Positions 15,132 to 26,454 of a DNA stretch of 64,000 nucleotides are shown in pieces (the stretch's first letter is position 1; each line of letters opens with the position of its first letter). The stretch comes from Prinia subflava. Lineage: Eukaryota; Chordata; Aves; Passeriformes; Cisticolidae. The DNA lies in contig NW_026960613.1 of assembly GCF_021018805.1 (NCBI RefSeq), positions 620,001 through 684,000 of the forward strand, written 5' to 3'. The notes under the pieces were generated by a model. It worked only from the letters and a program-made list of their open reading frames with translations, did no database searches and was not told where the DNA came from. The translations under genes and the position numbers were made by a program.

Positions 15132-15524
15132 TGTGTGGTGATGGGTTTTTGTTAAGCTGTTTTGAGTTCTGTATCTCAATGGTTCTTCCCTGTTTGTCCC
15201 CACCCAATGGGTCAGGTGCTGTCCAAGCATGCCTCCCCCTTTGTCTCTTTGTCTACCTCTCCTACCCCTGCCCTGTCCCTAGAAGCTTCAGTCAGCTGTC
15301 CATCTTTCCCCTGCCCCTGCCCTATGTTATGGAAAAACCCCTGTCCATCTGTCCTGGGGCCAATCACCTGCTTATTTCACACCCCCCACCCCTCAGTTTT
15401 AAAAGTGGGTGCAGGCTTTGTCTCCTGCTCTTTTTTGTCCCCCCCTCTTGGGGAATAAAGGTCTCTGAGAAATCGTAAGAAAGAGTCTTCTCTAGTCCTT
15501 TCTCTGAAGTCTAGACACCACAAC
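15132..15524 (+). mobile_element. Probable solo LTR (about 393 bp)
   Basis: Starts TGTGTGGTGATGGG and ends CACCACAACA, roughly inverted ends. It has a TTTTAAAAGTGG promoter-like box near 15398 and a GGGGAATAAAGG polyadenylation signal near 15452, in the right order and spacing for a plus-strand LTR. The middle is C/T-rich. I could not find a clean target duplication, so the ends are approximate. The overlapping open frames (15074-15478 and 15162-15458) are low-complexity and not believed to be genes. The 240 bases after it are unassigned. Confidence 0.6.
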
Positions 15525-16329
15525 ACCTATTTGCTGTAGAACAGCCTTGTTCTGCAGCGTTACCTGAATCTGCTGGCAGATTTGGGAATGGCCCTTAGCA
15601 CAGCCGGGAATCAGAGCTAGCTGGGGTTCTACCAGCCGTGTCACAACTGTACATTGCAACTGCTAGCCTCTGCTAAATGTAACTTGTACTCGCCCAATGA
15701 TTTAAGTAAATTGCTGTATCATTCTGCTAAATCAAAGTTCCATGTAATGTCAAATAAATAAATTCATGTATTGGGTTTGCATGGCCTGGTTATCGCAGCA
15801 GGGGGGACTACAGGGGTGGCTTCCATGAGAAACTGCTGGAAGCTTCCCTCATGTCTGACAGAGCCAATGCCAGCCTGTTCCAGGATGGATTTTTTGCTGG
15901 CTAAGGCTGAGCCAATCAGAAATGGTAGTAATGCCTCTTTGATAACATATTTAAGAAGGAAAAAAAAAAGTTATTGTGCAGATGTAATTGCAGCAAGAGA
16001 AGGGAGGAGTAAGAATGTGTGAGACGAACAACTCTGCAGACACCCAGGTCAGTGCAGAAGGAGGGACAGGAGGTGCTCCAGGTGCTGGAGCTGAGATTTC
16101 CCTGCAGCCCATAGTACAGACCATGGTGAAGCAAGCTGTCCCCCTGCAGCCCATGGAGGATCCTGGGGGTGCAGAGATCCACCTGCAGCCCATGGAGGAG
16201 ACCCATGCCAAAACAGGCAAATGCCTGAAAGAAGGCTGTGAATCTGTAGGAAACCTGTGCTGGAGCAGGGTTCTGGCAGGGACCTGGAGAGAGGAGCCGA
16301 CACTGGAGGGGGTTTCCTGGTAGGACTTG

Positions 16330-17147
16330 TGTCTTGGTTTGAAAGACAGATATCTGCTAGGAAGGGGGCAGGACCTCCCTAGAGATGGAGAATTCGAATC
16401 CCCTCCCTCCAAATTATTCTAATTTAGAAAATTAAAGGAGCTTTCAGACAGAGGGATAGGGATAGGAATAACAGTTCTTTACTAGTATATATGACAAAAC
16501 AACAAACAAACAACTACAGCATTAATAATAAACAGAACCAAGAACCTTGAGGGCTTTCTTTCACAAAAACGCCCACGGCAGTTTGATCTCGGTGCCCCTG
16601 CAGGACTCCGAGAGGCTGAGCTGGAAGGGAGGAAAGTCCCGGGCTGGTGGATGAGATGACGAGCTCTGTGCTGGTAGCTGGAATGGCAGGGGGTGTCCCA
16701 GTAGGGCTGCGCAGTGCAGGGCTACAGAGTAGCAGGAAAGCCTCAAAGCTCCGAAGAAGCAGCGGCGGTGGGGGGGAGGCTGGAGAAAGCGAGCTCAGGA
16801 TTCCTGGGTACACGAGCAGATGACGGTAGATTTCGCAGGACGAGACAGAGGCAGTGATGGCTGCAAACTCTTCCTGCAATGGGGGGGCAGCTTGACCGTC
16901 CTCCTCCAGGCTGAGAGCAAGCAAGAGTGAGTTCCCCTCCCCCAGCTCTGTCTTCTTGCCTTTCCCAAAGCTCATCATCTCTCCCCTCTGAGGGACACTC
17001 CCAGAGACTCAAAAACAATAGGTGTAGCCTTGTGCTGCCATGTCCCTCAAGTACTCCCTTTTGTTCTAAGTAGTCATCAAGGCCTCTTGGAAACTTATGG
17101 GGAAAAAAAATTCTCTAAGTGAAAAAAAACAAATCTAACCCCCAACA
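16330..17147. mobile_element. Nested solo LTR, family LTR-B (818 bp)
   Basis: Inserted in the LTR-A copy at 15767. Plus-strand ends are TGTCTTGGTTTGAAAGACAG and CCCCCAACA, with a perfect 5-bp duplication ACTTG at 16325-16329 and 17148-17152. The host LTR reads straight through when the block is removed. A near-identical 815-bp copy sits at 20850. Orientation is uncertain; comparison with the layout of other LTRs here suggests minus. The long minus-strand frame 16978-16514 is repeat-derived. Confidence 0.9.
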
Positions 17148-17389
17148 ACTTGTGATCCTATGGGGGACCCATGCTGGAGCAGCCTGTTCCCAAAGGACTG
17201 CACCCCATGGAAGGGACCTATGATGGAGCAGTTAATGAAGAACTGCACCCCATGGAAAGGACTACCACTGGAGAAGTTTATGGAGATTGTCTCCCATGGG
17301 CAGGACCACATGCTGGCGCAGGTAAAGGACTCCTCTGCCTCAGCAATGACAGAAGCAACCTGTGATGAACTGACTGTAACTTCATTTCC

Positions 17390-18030
17390 TGGTTTAGGGC
17401 AAATTTGGGAGGAAACCTCTGAATAAGGTCCCTCTGGAAAGCAAACCCAAAAGGCCCCTCCCCCAGCCGGTCTGGGAAAAGAACTTCCTCAAAGAAAAGT
17501 GGAAAAAACTATTTATTTAACAAACAAAATGCCCACAAGCATAAAGAATGAATAATATGAAACAATAAAACCTCTCCCTGCTCTGAAGAGAGATGGCAAA
17601 TTTGAAAAATTCCTTGCCGTGGTTGGCTCAGCTCACTCAGTTTTTTATCAGTTCCTGTCCCTCTGGAGGCTCAGGCCTGGTGGGCCGCAGGTGCGAGCCC
17701 TCTGTGCTCCTCTGGGGTTTTCAGTCCAGAGCAGATTTAAAGAGTCCCAAGAAAATGGAAAAAAAACAGTCCAGGGAACTTCTTTGCCCTAGCTAGCTAA
17801 ACTAACTAAAAAGCAAAAAAAGATCTCTGTCCCAGCCACTGGTCTGTGCTTCAGACGAACAGAGTCCGGAGATGAATGTGCAGGAGTGAGAGCTGTTTTC
17901 AAAACAAACTTGGCGCATCTTTGTTCTTTGCTTTGCTTTCAGAGCTAGTCTTAAAGGCACAGAAGTCAATATACAGCACAGACAGAACAGACGATTGGGG
18001 ATACAAGCATCATAAAGTCACCCTAGGACA
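17390..18030 (-). mobile_element. Nested solo LTR, family LTR-E (641 bp)
   Basis: A second insertion in the same LTR-A copy. On the minus strand it starts TGTCCTAGGGTGAC at 18030 and ends CCTAAACCA at 17390. It contains AATAAA (about 17515) and a promoter-proximal region around 'gctctggactgaaaacccc'. The flanks look duplicated over about 10 bp with two mismatches (CTTCATTTCC at 17380-17389, CTTCGCTTCC at 18031-18040), more than the 5 bp expected. The same family starts at 37852 in the plus orientation. Confidence 0.83.
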
Positions 18031-18348
18031 CTTCGCTTCCCTGTCTCTCTGCACCGCTGGCAGGGAGGAGGTAGAGCTCAGGAAGAAGGAAGGAATGGAG
18101 GGAAGGTGTTTTTAAGATTTATTTTACTTCTCACTATCCTGCTCTGATTTTGTTGGCAATAAATTCAATTAATATCTCTAAGCTGAGTCCGTTTTGCCCA
18201 TGATGGTAATCAGTGAGTGATCTCTCCTGATCCTTAACCCATGAGCCTTTCACTATATTTTCTCTCTCATGTCCAGTTGCAGAGGAGAGTGACAGAGCAG
18301 CTTTGGTGGGTACCTGGCATCCAGTCGGGGTTAACCCACCACACTTCA

Positions 18349-19854
18349 AAAAACTAACATTGGCATTAAAGCATTAAACCCTCTACACATGGAATAGCTA
18401 AAAGAACACAGTCAGAGAGTGTTGAACACATGCGTGTTATCAGTAAAACCCTCCTCATATATCTGTAGAAGTGTTCAGAATTTCATTTATGGACATTTAA
18501 ATTCACACCTACAGAGAAATACTTGAGGTTTCTCTACAGATCCGAACAAATTCTTGAAAATCATGCACATGTTCCAAGCATAGCTTTGGCATATGCATTT
18601 GGAAAATTAATTTTTATAATAGCAATAGTGTCACACAAGAATTAAGCTCTGAAAGTGCAATTAACCTTAACAGTTTTCATAAATATTTTAATATTTGGAT
18701 TTTCCTATGGAGAAATAAAAGGGCATGTATCACATGACAGAAGTGGCAGAATTAAAATAATATTACATACATTTTGTTTCCAACATTCAAGCTTGTACTG
18801 AATCCATGGAAAGATGCGTGTCCAGTTTTAACAACAGCTGGAATTTGAAGTTTTCAAAAATAAAGCCCTCCACACAAATAGCTACAGTAAAGATGCTATT
18901 TGCAATAAAGACCAAGTAAATAGAACACCCCTTGAACATGTTTAGAAGAACAGCTAGAAACTAAAAGATATCTCAAAAAGTATGAATAGAAACCCAAAAG
19001 ACTTTTGAGACTTGACTGCACCAAATGAACAAGCATTTTCACCCTGCCATTAGCCTCCCTTTTGTTATATGAGGAAACAAGTTTAAAAACATACTTATTA
19101 AAAAAAACCTGTTCTCACAAATTAAAAAAACACGAACATACAGATTTGATGTTTTCAATTACTGGTTAATGAGAAAAAGTAAGATTTACCTGAATCAGTT
19201 CAAGTAGTTAAAAAATTATAAAAAGCATACCCACATATTTAGCAGGATGGTTCAACACAAAACTTCTGTCCTCTGCTCAGAGACTCTGAATCTTACTCTA
19301 CAGTGCGACACATTTAGCCGCTGAAAACAAAAGTAGCCCTAAAGATACACAGAAGGAGAATCTATTGCAGAAATTGCAAAAAATACAAAGGAGAAGCTAT
19401 GCACTCTACTCAGAATGAGTGTTTGCCCTGTTGAGTAACTGTTCACCTTAGGCACCTCTTATTTTTGATAAAACTCAAGTTCTACATCCAGATGTCTTTT
19501 TTCCCAAATTGACTTACGTGCAAAATTTCTTGACTATTCATACACAACCTCCATGAATGAACTTACATGTACCAAACAACACTGAACTGAGAGTTTGAAA
19601 GTAGACTACCCTATTTTGCTGTCAGATAAAAATGAGCTTGATGAGTCCTGATTGATTTCAAGAACTTTCTTGTTTGTATACCTAGCTCTAGAGAAAAAAC
19701 AACTAAGCAAACTGAGTACTGCTCAGTTTCTTGTGTTGGTAGCTTAAGGCAGTGCCCAGTTTAATAACAAGTTATGGCATTTAGATGAAGAATGTGAATA
19801 TAGCCTACTTACAAGAGATGGTAACAAGGTACATGAACTGAGCACAAGAAAGAC
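18349..19854. other. Spindlin intron, no gene seen
   Basis: AT-rich intron between repeat clusters. No ORF above noise and no repeat signature recognised. Confidence 0.6.
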
Positions 19855-20340
19855 ATGGACCTGTTAGAGTGAGCCCAGAGGAAGGCCACAAAAGCAATGT
19901 CCAAATGCCTCTTAAACACTGACAGACTTGGGGCATCGACTGCTTCTCTAGGAAACCTGTTCCAGAGTTTGACCACCGCCTCAGTAAAAAATGCTTCCTA
20001 ATGTCAAGTCTAAACCTCCCCTGATGCAGCTTTGAGCCATTCCTACATGTCCTATCACTGGATAAGAGAGAGAAGAGCTCAGCACCTCCCTTTCCAGTTC
20101 CTCTACTCAGGAAGCTGTAGAGGGCAATGAGATCACAGTTTAGCCTTTTTTCTTCCAAGCTAGATAAGTTCAAAGTCCTTTGCCATTCCTCACAGGACAT
20201 TCCTTCCAGTCCTGTCAACAGCATTATTGCCCTCCTCTGGGGGAAATTCAAGGACCTTCACATTATTTTTTTATTGAGGGGCCAAGAAGCGCAGGCAATA
20301 CTCAGGGTGAGGCTGCACCAATGCTAAATAGAGAGACATA
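19855..20340 (-). mobile_element. CR1 LINE 3' fragment
   Basis: A minus-strand CR1 fragment whose frame 20251-19805 carries end-of-ORF2 text ([35 protein letters not shown]). It is diverged and truncated at both ends and joined directly to an LTR-A fragment near 20341. Confidence 0.8.
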
Positions 20341-21728
20341 AGCCCTTGCTTCCAGACTGGAGCAGCCTGTCCTTGGAGGACTGCACTCTGTGCAAGAATG
20401 ACCCATGCTGCAGCAGTTTCAGGAGGACTGTTTGCCCATGGGGGGAATTCACATTGCAGTAGTTTTGAGAGAACTGCTGCTTGTGACATTGAAACCATGT
20501 CTGAGTTCACAGAGAACTGTCTCCCGTAGGAGGGACCCCACAGCACATCAGGAGAAGGACTTCTGTCCCTGAGCAGTGGAAGATCTCAGGTGATGAACTG
20601 ACCAAAACCCCCATGCCCTGTCTCCCTGCACTGTCGGGGGGGAAGGATGGAGGACTTGGGGGAAAAAAGGTGTTTTTAAGGGCTTATTTTACTTCTTATT
20701 ATCCTCCTCTGACTTTGTTAGTAATAAATTCACTTTGTACTTCTAAGCTGAGCCTGTTTTGCCCTTGGAGTGTTTTCTTGGGGTCCTTATCTAAACTCAT
20801 GAACCCTTCATTAATTTTTTTTTCTTTCCTCTGCCCAGCTGTAGCAGGGTGTTTTGGTTTGAAAGACAGGTATTTTCTAGGAAGGGGCAGGACCTCCCTA
20901 GAGATGGCGAATTCAAATCCCCTCCCTCCAAATTATTCTAATTTAGAAAATTAAAGGAGCTTTCAGGCAGAGGTATGGGGATAGGAATAACAGTTCTTTA
21001 CTAGTATCTATGACAAAACAAACAAAAAAACAACTACAGCATTAATAATAAACAGAACTAGGAACCTGGAGGGCTTTCTTTCACAAAAGCCCAGGGCAGT
21101 TTGATCTTGGTGCCCCTGCAAGACTCTGAGAGGCCAAGCTGGAAGGTTGGAAAGTCCCGGGCTGGTGGATGAGATCAGATGCTTTGCTCTGGTTGCTGGA
21201 ACGGCAGGGATGTTCCGGCAGGGCAGGGCAGGGCAGTGCAGGGTTACAGAGTAGTAGGAAAGCCTCAAAGCTCCAAAGAAGCAGCGGCAGAGGGGGCAGG
21301 GCTGGAGAAAGCGAGCTCAGGATTCTTGGGTACACGAGCAGACGACGGTAGATTTCCCAGGATGAGACGGAGTGATGACCGTGAACTCTTCCTGCAGCGA
21401 GCGGCAGCTTGACTATCCTTCTCCATGCCGAGAGCAAGAGAGAGCAACTGCCCCCCCAGCTCTGTCTTTTACCTTTCCCAAAGCTTGCGTTATCTCCCCT
21501 CTCTGAGGGGAGCTCCCGGAGACCCAAAACAATAGGTGTAGCCTTGTGCTGCCATCTCATTTGACCACTTTCTTTGTTTTGGTTAAGCACTGTCATTAAG
21601 TTTTCCTAGCAACTTATGGGGAAAAATTCTGTAAGTTAAAAAGAAGCAAATCTAACCCCCAACACAGGGGAGGGTGAGTGAGTGGCTATCATGGGTGCTT
21701 GGTGTTTGGTCCCTGTCAAACCATGACA
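20341..21728 (+). mobile_element. LTR-A solo LTR, 5'-truncated, carrying a nested LTR-B
   Basis: Matches LTR-A from its mid-U3 'ctggagcagcctgtccttgg' block to an end at GTCAAACCATGACA (21728). The AATAAA is near 20727 and 'gagcctgttttgcccttgg' follows. Removing the LTR-B insert at 20850-21664 restores a single reading of this LTR. The left end is broken against CR1, so no left target duplication is expected. Confidence 0.8.
20850..21664. mobile_element. Nested solo LTR, family LTR-B (815 bp)
   Basis: Starts TGTTTTGGTTTGAAAGACAG, ends CCCCCAACA, with a perfect CAGGG duplication at 20845-20849 and 21665-21669. It is highly similar along its length to the copy at 16330-17147 and in the same orientation, so the two are recent relatives. 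Each landed in a separate LTR-A copy. The long minus-strand frame (21596-21081) is LTR sequence, not a gene. Confidence 0.9.
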
Positions 21729-22084
21729 AGTGGTAAAGCTCATTGGAACAAATTAATAATAGAAATGCCTTTCTGTTTTTGTTTTTTTTCTTACAGGAAT
21801 AGGAATACTAAACTTCTGATGTTTTAGGATATCTTTTATTCTGTATTTTTTACTTTTTTTCTCTAGGTATTAATGGGAGAAATAAACTCTCACAGTATAT
21901 GGTAGACATAAACCTTTTCTTACACTACGGCAACAAATCAGCTGTGCAGAAGACTTAAAATTCCAAACACCTTGTACCGTTTCCTTACAAAAATATTTAT
22001 TTGTAAATACATGATGTTGTAAGTATTACTATTTCTAATGACTTAAAACATTTGAGAGCAAATAAAAATATTTTAATACATTAA

Positions 22085-23300
22085 TGTTTAACATATAATA
22101 AAATCATATAATGATTTGGGTTGGAAGGGACCTTTAAGATCATCTAGTTCCAATCCCCCCCCATGGGCAGACACCTTCACATCCAACCTGACCTTGAACA
22201 CTTCCAGGGATGGGGCATCCACAGCTTCTCTAGGCAACCTGCTCTGGTGTCTCATTATCCTCACAGTAAAAAATTTCTTCCTAATATCCAATCTAAACCT
22301 ACCTTCTTTCAGTTTAAAGCCATTACCCCTTGTCCTATCACTCCATGCCCTTGTGAAAAGTCCCTCTCTGTCTTGCTTGTAGGTCCCCTTTAGGTACTGG
22401 AAAGCTGCTGTAAGGTGTCCCTGAAGCCTTCTCTTCTCCATCCTGAACAACCCCAACTCTCTCAGCCTGTCATCCTAGGAGATGTGTTCCATCCCTCTGT
22501 TCACCCTTGTGACCCTTCTCTGGACTCACTCTAGTTGATCCATGTCCTTCTTATGTTCAGGGTCTAAGATCTGCAAAGTAGTACTCCAGGTAGGGTCTCA
22601 CCAGAATGGAGTAGAGGGGGATAATCACCTCTCAACTTACTGGCCACACTTCTTTTGATGCAGCCCAGGATACAATTGGCTTTCTGGGCTCCAAGCACAC
22701 ATTGATGGCTCATGTCAAGCTCCTTATCCATTAACACCTCCACGCCCTTCTCCTCAGGGCTGCTCTCAATCCATTTTCCATATAGCAAGTATTTTTGCTT
22801 GGGATTGCCCTGACCCAGGTGCAGGACCTTGCACTTGGCCTTGCTGAACTTCATGAGGTTTGCAGAGACCCACCTCTCAAACCTGTCAAGGTCCCTCTGG
22901 ATAGCATCCCTTCATTCCAGTGTGTCGACCACACCACACAACTTGATGTTGGCAAACTTGCTGAGGGTGCATTTGATCTCACTGTCCATGTCACTGAAAA
23001 AATGGTAAACAGTGCCCTTCCCAATACCAACCCCTGAAGAACACCACTTTTCATTAGTCTCCACTTGGACATTGAGCTGTTGACCACAAGTCTGAGAGCG
23101 ACCACCCAGTCAATCCCTTATCCACTGACTGGTTCACCCATCAAATCCACGTCTCTCCAGTTTAGAGACCAGAATGTCAAATGCTCTGCAGAAGTCCAGG
23201 TAGGTGATGTCAGTCGCTCTTCCCTCATCCACCACCTCTGTAATTCTGTCATCGAAGGCCACCAAATCCATGAGGCACGATTAGCTGATGATGTTTATAG
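22085..23300 (-). mobile_element. CR1 LINE, 5'-truncated 3' end
   Basis: A minus-strand CR1 whose 3' end is at about 22085 ('aatgatttgggttggaaggg' on the plus strand). The frame 22854-22564 reads [17 protein letters not shown] and the SSPEEKGVEVLMDKELDMSH block at the end of ORF2. Recognisable text ends near 23300. Stops and frameshifts throughout. The 356 bases between 21729 and 22084 are plain intron. Confidence 0.88.
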
Positions 23301-23487
23301 TCACCTTTAGCAGAGCATGCCAAACATAACAAGCAAAGCAGAAACTTCGCTTAGACAAATAATCCTGAAATGTCTAGTACCACCTAAATGGCTTCTGACA
23401 GAAGCATAATTGGCATTAGTCATTCACTATCAAGTGTCCAGTTCAAAGGAGGACATTTAAAAATTTGCCAACAATTTCAAGGGCAAT

Positions 23488-24513
23488 TGTGGTGGTTTGA
23501 CCTTGGCTGAATGTCAGGTGCCCACCAAAGCCACTTTCTCACTTCCCTCCTCAGTTGGATAGGGGAGAGAAAATACAATGAAAGGTTTATAAGTTAAGGA
23601 CAGGGAGAGATTATTCACCAATTGCCATCACGGGCAAAAAATACTCAGCTCGCGGATATTAATTGAATTTATTACCAATCAAATCAGAGAAAGATAATGA
23701 AAAGTAAAACCAAATCTTAAAAACATTTTCCCCCCACTCCTCCCTCCTTCCCAGGCTTAACTTTATTTCTGATTCTCTACTTCCTTCCCCTCAGTGGTGC
23801 AGGGAGACAGGGAATGGGGCTTCTGGTCAGTTCATCACACATCGTTTCTGCTGCTGTTTCCCCCTCAGGGAGAGGAGTCCTTCCCCTTCTTCAATGTGGG
23901 TTCCCTCCCACAGGAGCCAGTCCTCCACAACCTTCTCCAACATGAATCCCTCCCACAGGTTACAGTTCTTCATTAACTGCTCCAGCATGGGTCCCTTCCA
24001 TGGGGTGCAGTCCTTCAGGAACAGGCTGCTCCAGCACAGGCTTCCCACAGGTTCACAGACTTCTTTCAGGCATCTGCCAGCTTCGGAGTGGGTCTCCTCC
24101 ACGGGCTGCAGGTGGATCTCTCTCCCGGGACCTCCATGGGCTGCAAGGGGACAGTCTGACATCACTATGGTCTTCACCATAGGATGCACAGGAATCTCAG
24201 CTCTGGCACCTGGACCACGTCCTCCCCCTCCTTTTGCACTGACCTTGGTGTCTGCAGAGTTGTTCCTCTCCCATATTCTCCTCTCTTCTCTGGCCACAAT
24301 TACTTCTGTGCAATAACTTTTTTTCCCTTCTTAAATATATTACTCCAGATGTGTTGTCACCATTGCTGATTGGCTCAACATTGGCCAGTGGTGGGTCTTA
24401 GAGCCACCCAGCATTGGCTCTGCCAGACATAAGTTGAAGCTTCCAGCAGCATCTCACAGAATCCACCTCTGTAGCTCCCTGCTACCAAAACGTTGCCATG
24501 CAAACCCAGTACA
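23488..24513 (-). mobile_element. Intact-length LTR-A solo LTR (1026 bp) with perfect 5-bp target duplication
   Basis: On the minus strand it starts TGTACTGGGTTTGCATGGC and ends AAACCACCACA. It is flanked by GCAAT on both sides (23483-23487, 24514-24518). A 5-bp duplication and this LTR layout fit the ERVL class. It has AATAAA near 23668 on the minus strand. This is the cleanest copy of the family in the window and serves as reference for the copies at 15767, 20341, 35692 and 41766. Long frames inside it (24297-23827 minus, 23894-24316 plus) come from internal repeats and have no domain. Confidence 0.92.
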
Positions 24514-24518
24514 GCAAT

Positions 24519-25811
24519 ACATTCAGATAAATATTTAAAGTGAAAAATTAGTGTATCAAGTATTTTGGGGTCAAGCTTGGTTTGGTCTCAAGCAATAATG
24601 TGACTTCAAAGATGTTAACAGTAATTAGAAAACAATAATGGAGAGTTATCAGAGTCTGTATACCATGAACATCATCGAATGTATTTAAGTTCATATCCTT
24701 TACCTTGTCCTGACTATGGAATGATAAGTGCTACTGTTTCAACTTGCACATTCCATGAAATTCTGTTTTAGACATCATTAAAAATAAATAGTGTTGATAT
24801 AATTTACCATGAATATAAAACTGGAGGTTAATACTGAATATCAGAAAAAAAACCCCCACCCAAACAAACAAACAAAGTGATTGGATTTGTTTTATGCTTC
24901 TTTGTAATAAGCAGCAAAGAGTCAAACTTGGATAGATCTGAGTAAGAAGAAAATATATATGGCTCAATCTCTCATGACTGAAAACCTAAATATTTTCAAT
25001 AATAAAAAGTCAAGAAGAAAAGAATTAAGCATTTAATTGCCAGTTGGCCTTTGCTTTTCGAGACTGGATTAATTCTACCTAATGTATCCTTAAAATACTG
25101 TTAAATTCAATAGCAAAACTAGGAGCCATGTTTCTGAATGCTTCTACCTTACTCACAGAGAAATGAAAAGGGTAAGACAACATAGAAATAAAATAAACAT
25201 TCTTTGAGGGTGTGCACTATAGAGGAAGTACACACATTTCAACTGGGGCAGGTAGGAAGAGAGAAAAGGAAGAGGGATGGGAGAAAGCTACTAGCAATGT
25301 TTTTAATTGTCATCATATCAGATGGTACTCTCCATTCAGTCTATCAAAATTAGATGGACTCTTCAAAACACACCACAGCTGCTTATTTCTCAGAATATCC
25401 CGTCTGTATGACAGGCAAAAAAAGCTGGACATTTTAAAATTATATTTCAGTATCTGCTGTGGAAACACCATACAGTCAAATGAGAATTAATCTTGATATC
25501 TTTCAGAATTACTTTGAGCAATCTGAACATTTCAGAGATGTGTTTATTCACACCTAATGTTGCCTGCCCAGTGTCAACTCTAAGAGTTTGGGAAACCGGA
25601 CCAGAAGGAGAATGGCAAAATGAATTCCTGACTCTCCCAAAAGATTTCATTGCATCTTAAAGTAGTCAAATCTGGGAGTGGGATCTCTTCATAATTCCCA
25701 AGGACAGTACTAATAACAGCTAGGAAGGACTGTAAAGGACCATGCATTACATTTGTACAGCATAAAACAAGTGATCACTAGGCTCAAAGAGTTGAAATAT
25801 AAATTTAAACA
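24519..25811. other. Spindlin intron, no gene seen
   Basis: AT-rich intron with a short run of 'aaac' repeats near 24865. No gene or repeat family recognised. Confidence 0.6.
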
Positions 25812-25816
25812 CAAGG

Positions 25817-26036
25817 TGTCATGGTTTAGGAATGGTATTTCCCAATTTAGTGTTCCCACCAAAAACATCCCAGTCCACGCGCCACTGGCTCACTTCCCTC
25901 CCCTCCATGGTGGGATGGAGAGGAGAATGGGAGGCACAAAATGGTAAAGATCACGGCTTGAGATAAGAACAATTTACTGTAAATGGCAATGAAATAAGAA
26001 AAATGAACAGCAACGACAATACTTATAACCAGGACA
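25817..26036 (-). mobile_element. LTR-D copy, internally deleted (220 bp)
   Basis: On the plus strand it starts TGTCATGGTTTAGG and ends CCAGGACA, flanked by CAAGG (25812-25816) and CCAGG (26037-26041), one mismatch. The order of features is reversed relative to a plus-strand LTR, so it reads on the minus strand. About half the length of the copy at 26964, so it carries an internal deletion. The 400 bases after it are intron. Confidence 0.75.
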
Positions 26037-26454
26037 CCAGGGTAATCACAACTTACCTCACAGACAATTAAACTGGATTATGTTAATAAAAAAAAAAAAA
26101 AATCAGGATTCACCTATATTGAGGAGAAATATGCTCTAATTAGAAGCACAAGCACAATGCCAAGCACTAAGGAGTAAATTGATCTACTGAAACTATATCC
26201 TGGGAGGTTGCTCTATATTTTAACAAAAATACTGAGATTGCAGACACATGCTCTACTGTTGTGAAAAAGTAAGAAACAAGTTTGGCTTTCCTTTGTTTCT
26301 CCATTTTGGGTGTTATCATTTATTTCTCAAGATGGAACTATTAATTCTGTTTCCCAGTAGAGGTAAACTTCAAAAACCTGGATACTTCAGTCAAATATAT
26401 TTTTCTCCTCTTTTAAACCTTCTTTACAGCAAATAAAACCTTTTTGTTTTGCTA

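Larger units (their letters stand above)
15767..18343 (+). mobile_element. Solo LTR of family LTR-A, carrying two nested LTR insertions
   Basis: Starts TGTATTGGGTTTGCATGGC and ends AACCCACCACA. Flanks are ATTCA (15762-15766) and CTTCA (18344-18348), a 5-bp ERVL-type duplication with one mismatch. After subtracting the inserts at 16330-17147 and 17390-18030 it is about 1.1 kb, close to the 1026-bp intact copy at 23488-24513. It carries AATAAA near 18160 followed by the 'gccatgatggtaatcagtg' class of R/U5 text. The open frames inside it come from 'cccatggaggag'-style internal repeats and are not genes. Confidence 0.9.

Noticed and set aside
15074..15478. 134-codon plus-strand frame rich in Pro, Ser and Leu
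   Set aside because: Low-complexity C/T-rich LTR sequence ending at the polyadenylation region; no homology recognised.
15951..16412. 153-codon minus-strand and 111-codon plus-strand overlapping frames
   Set aside because: Both arise from short repeated blocks in LTR-A U3 and cross the LTR-B insertion boundary; no domain.
16514..16978. 154-codon minus-strand open frame
   Set aside because: It lies wholly inside a solo LTR with a perfect target duplication; a similar frame in the second LTR-B copy at 21081-21596 is not conserved as a protein.
23827..24316. 156-codon minus and 140-codon plus frames
   Set aside because: Inside the intact LTR-A solo LTR; antisense pair caused by internal repeats.
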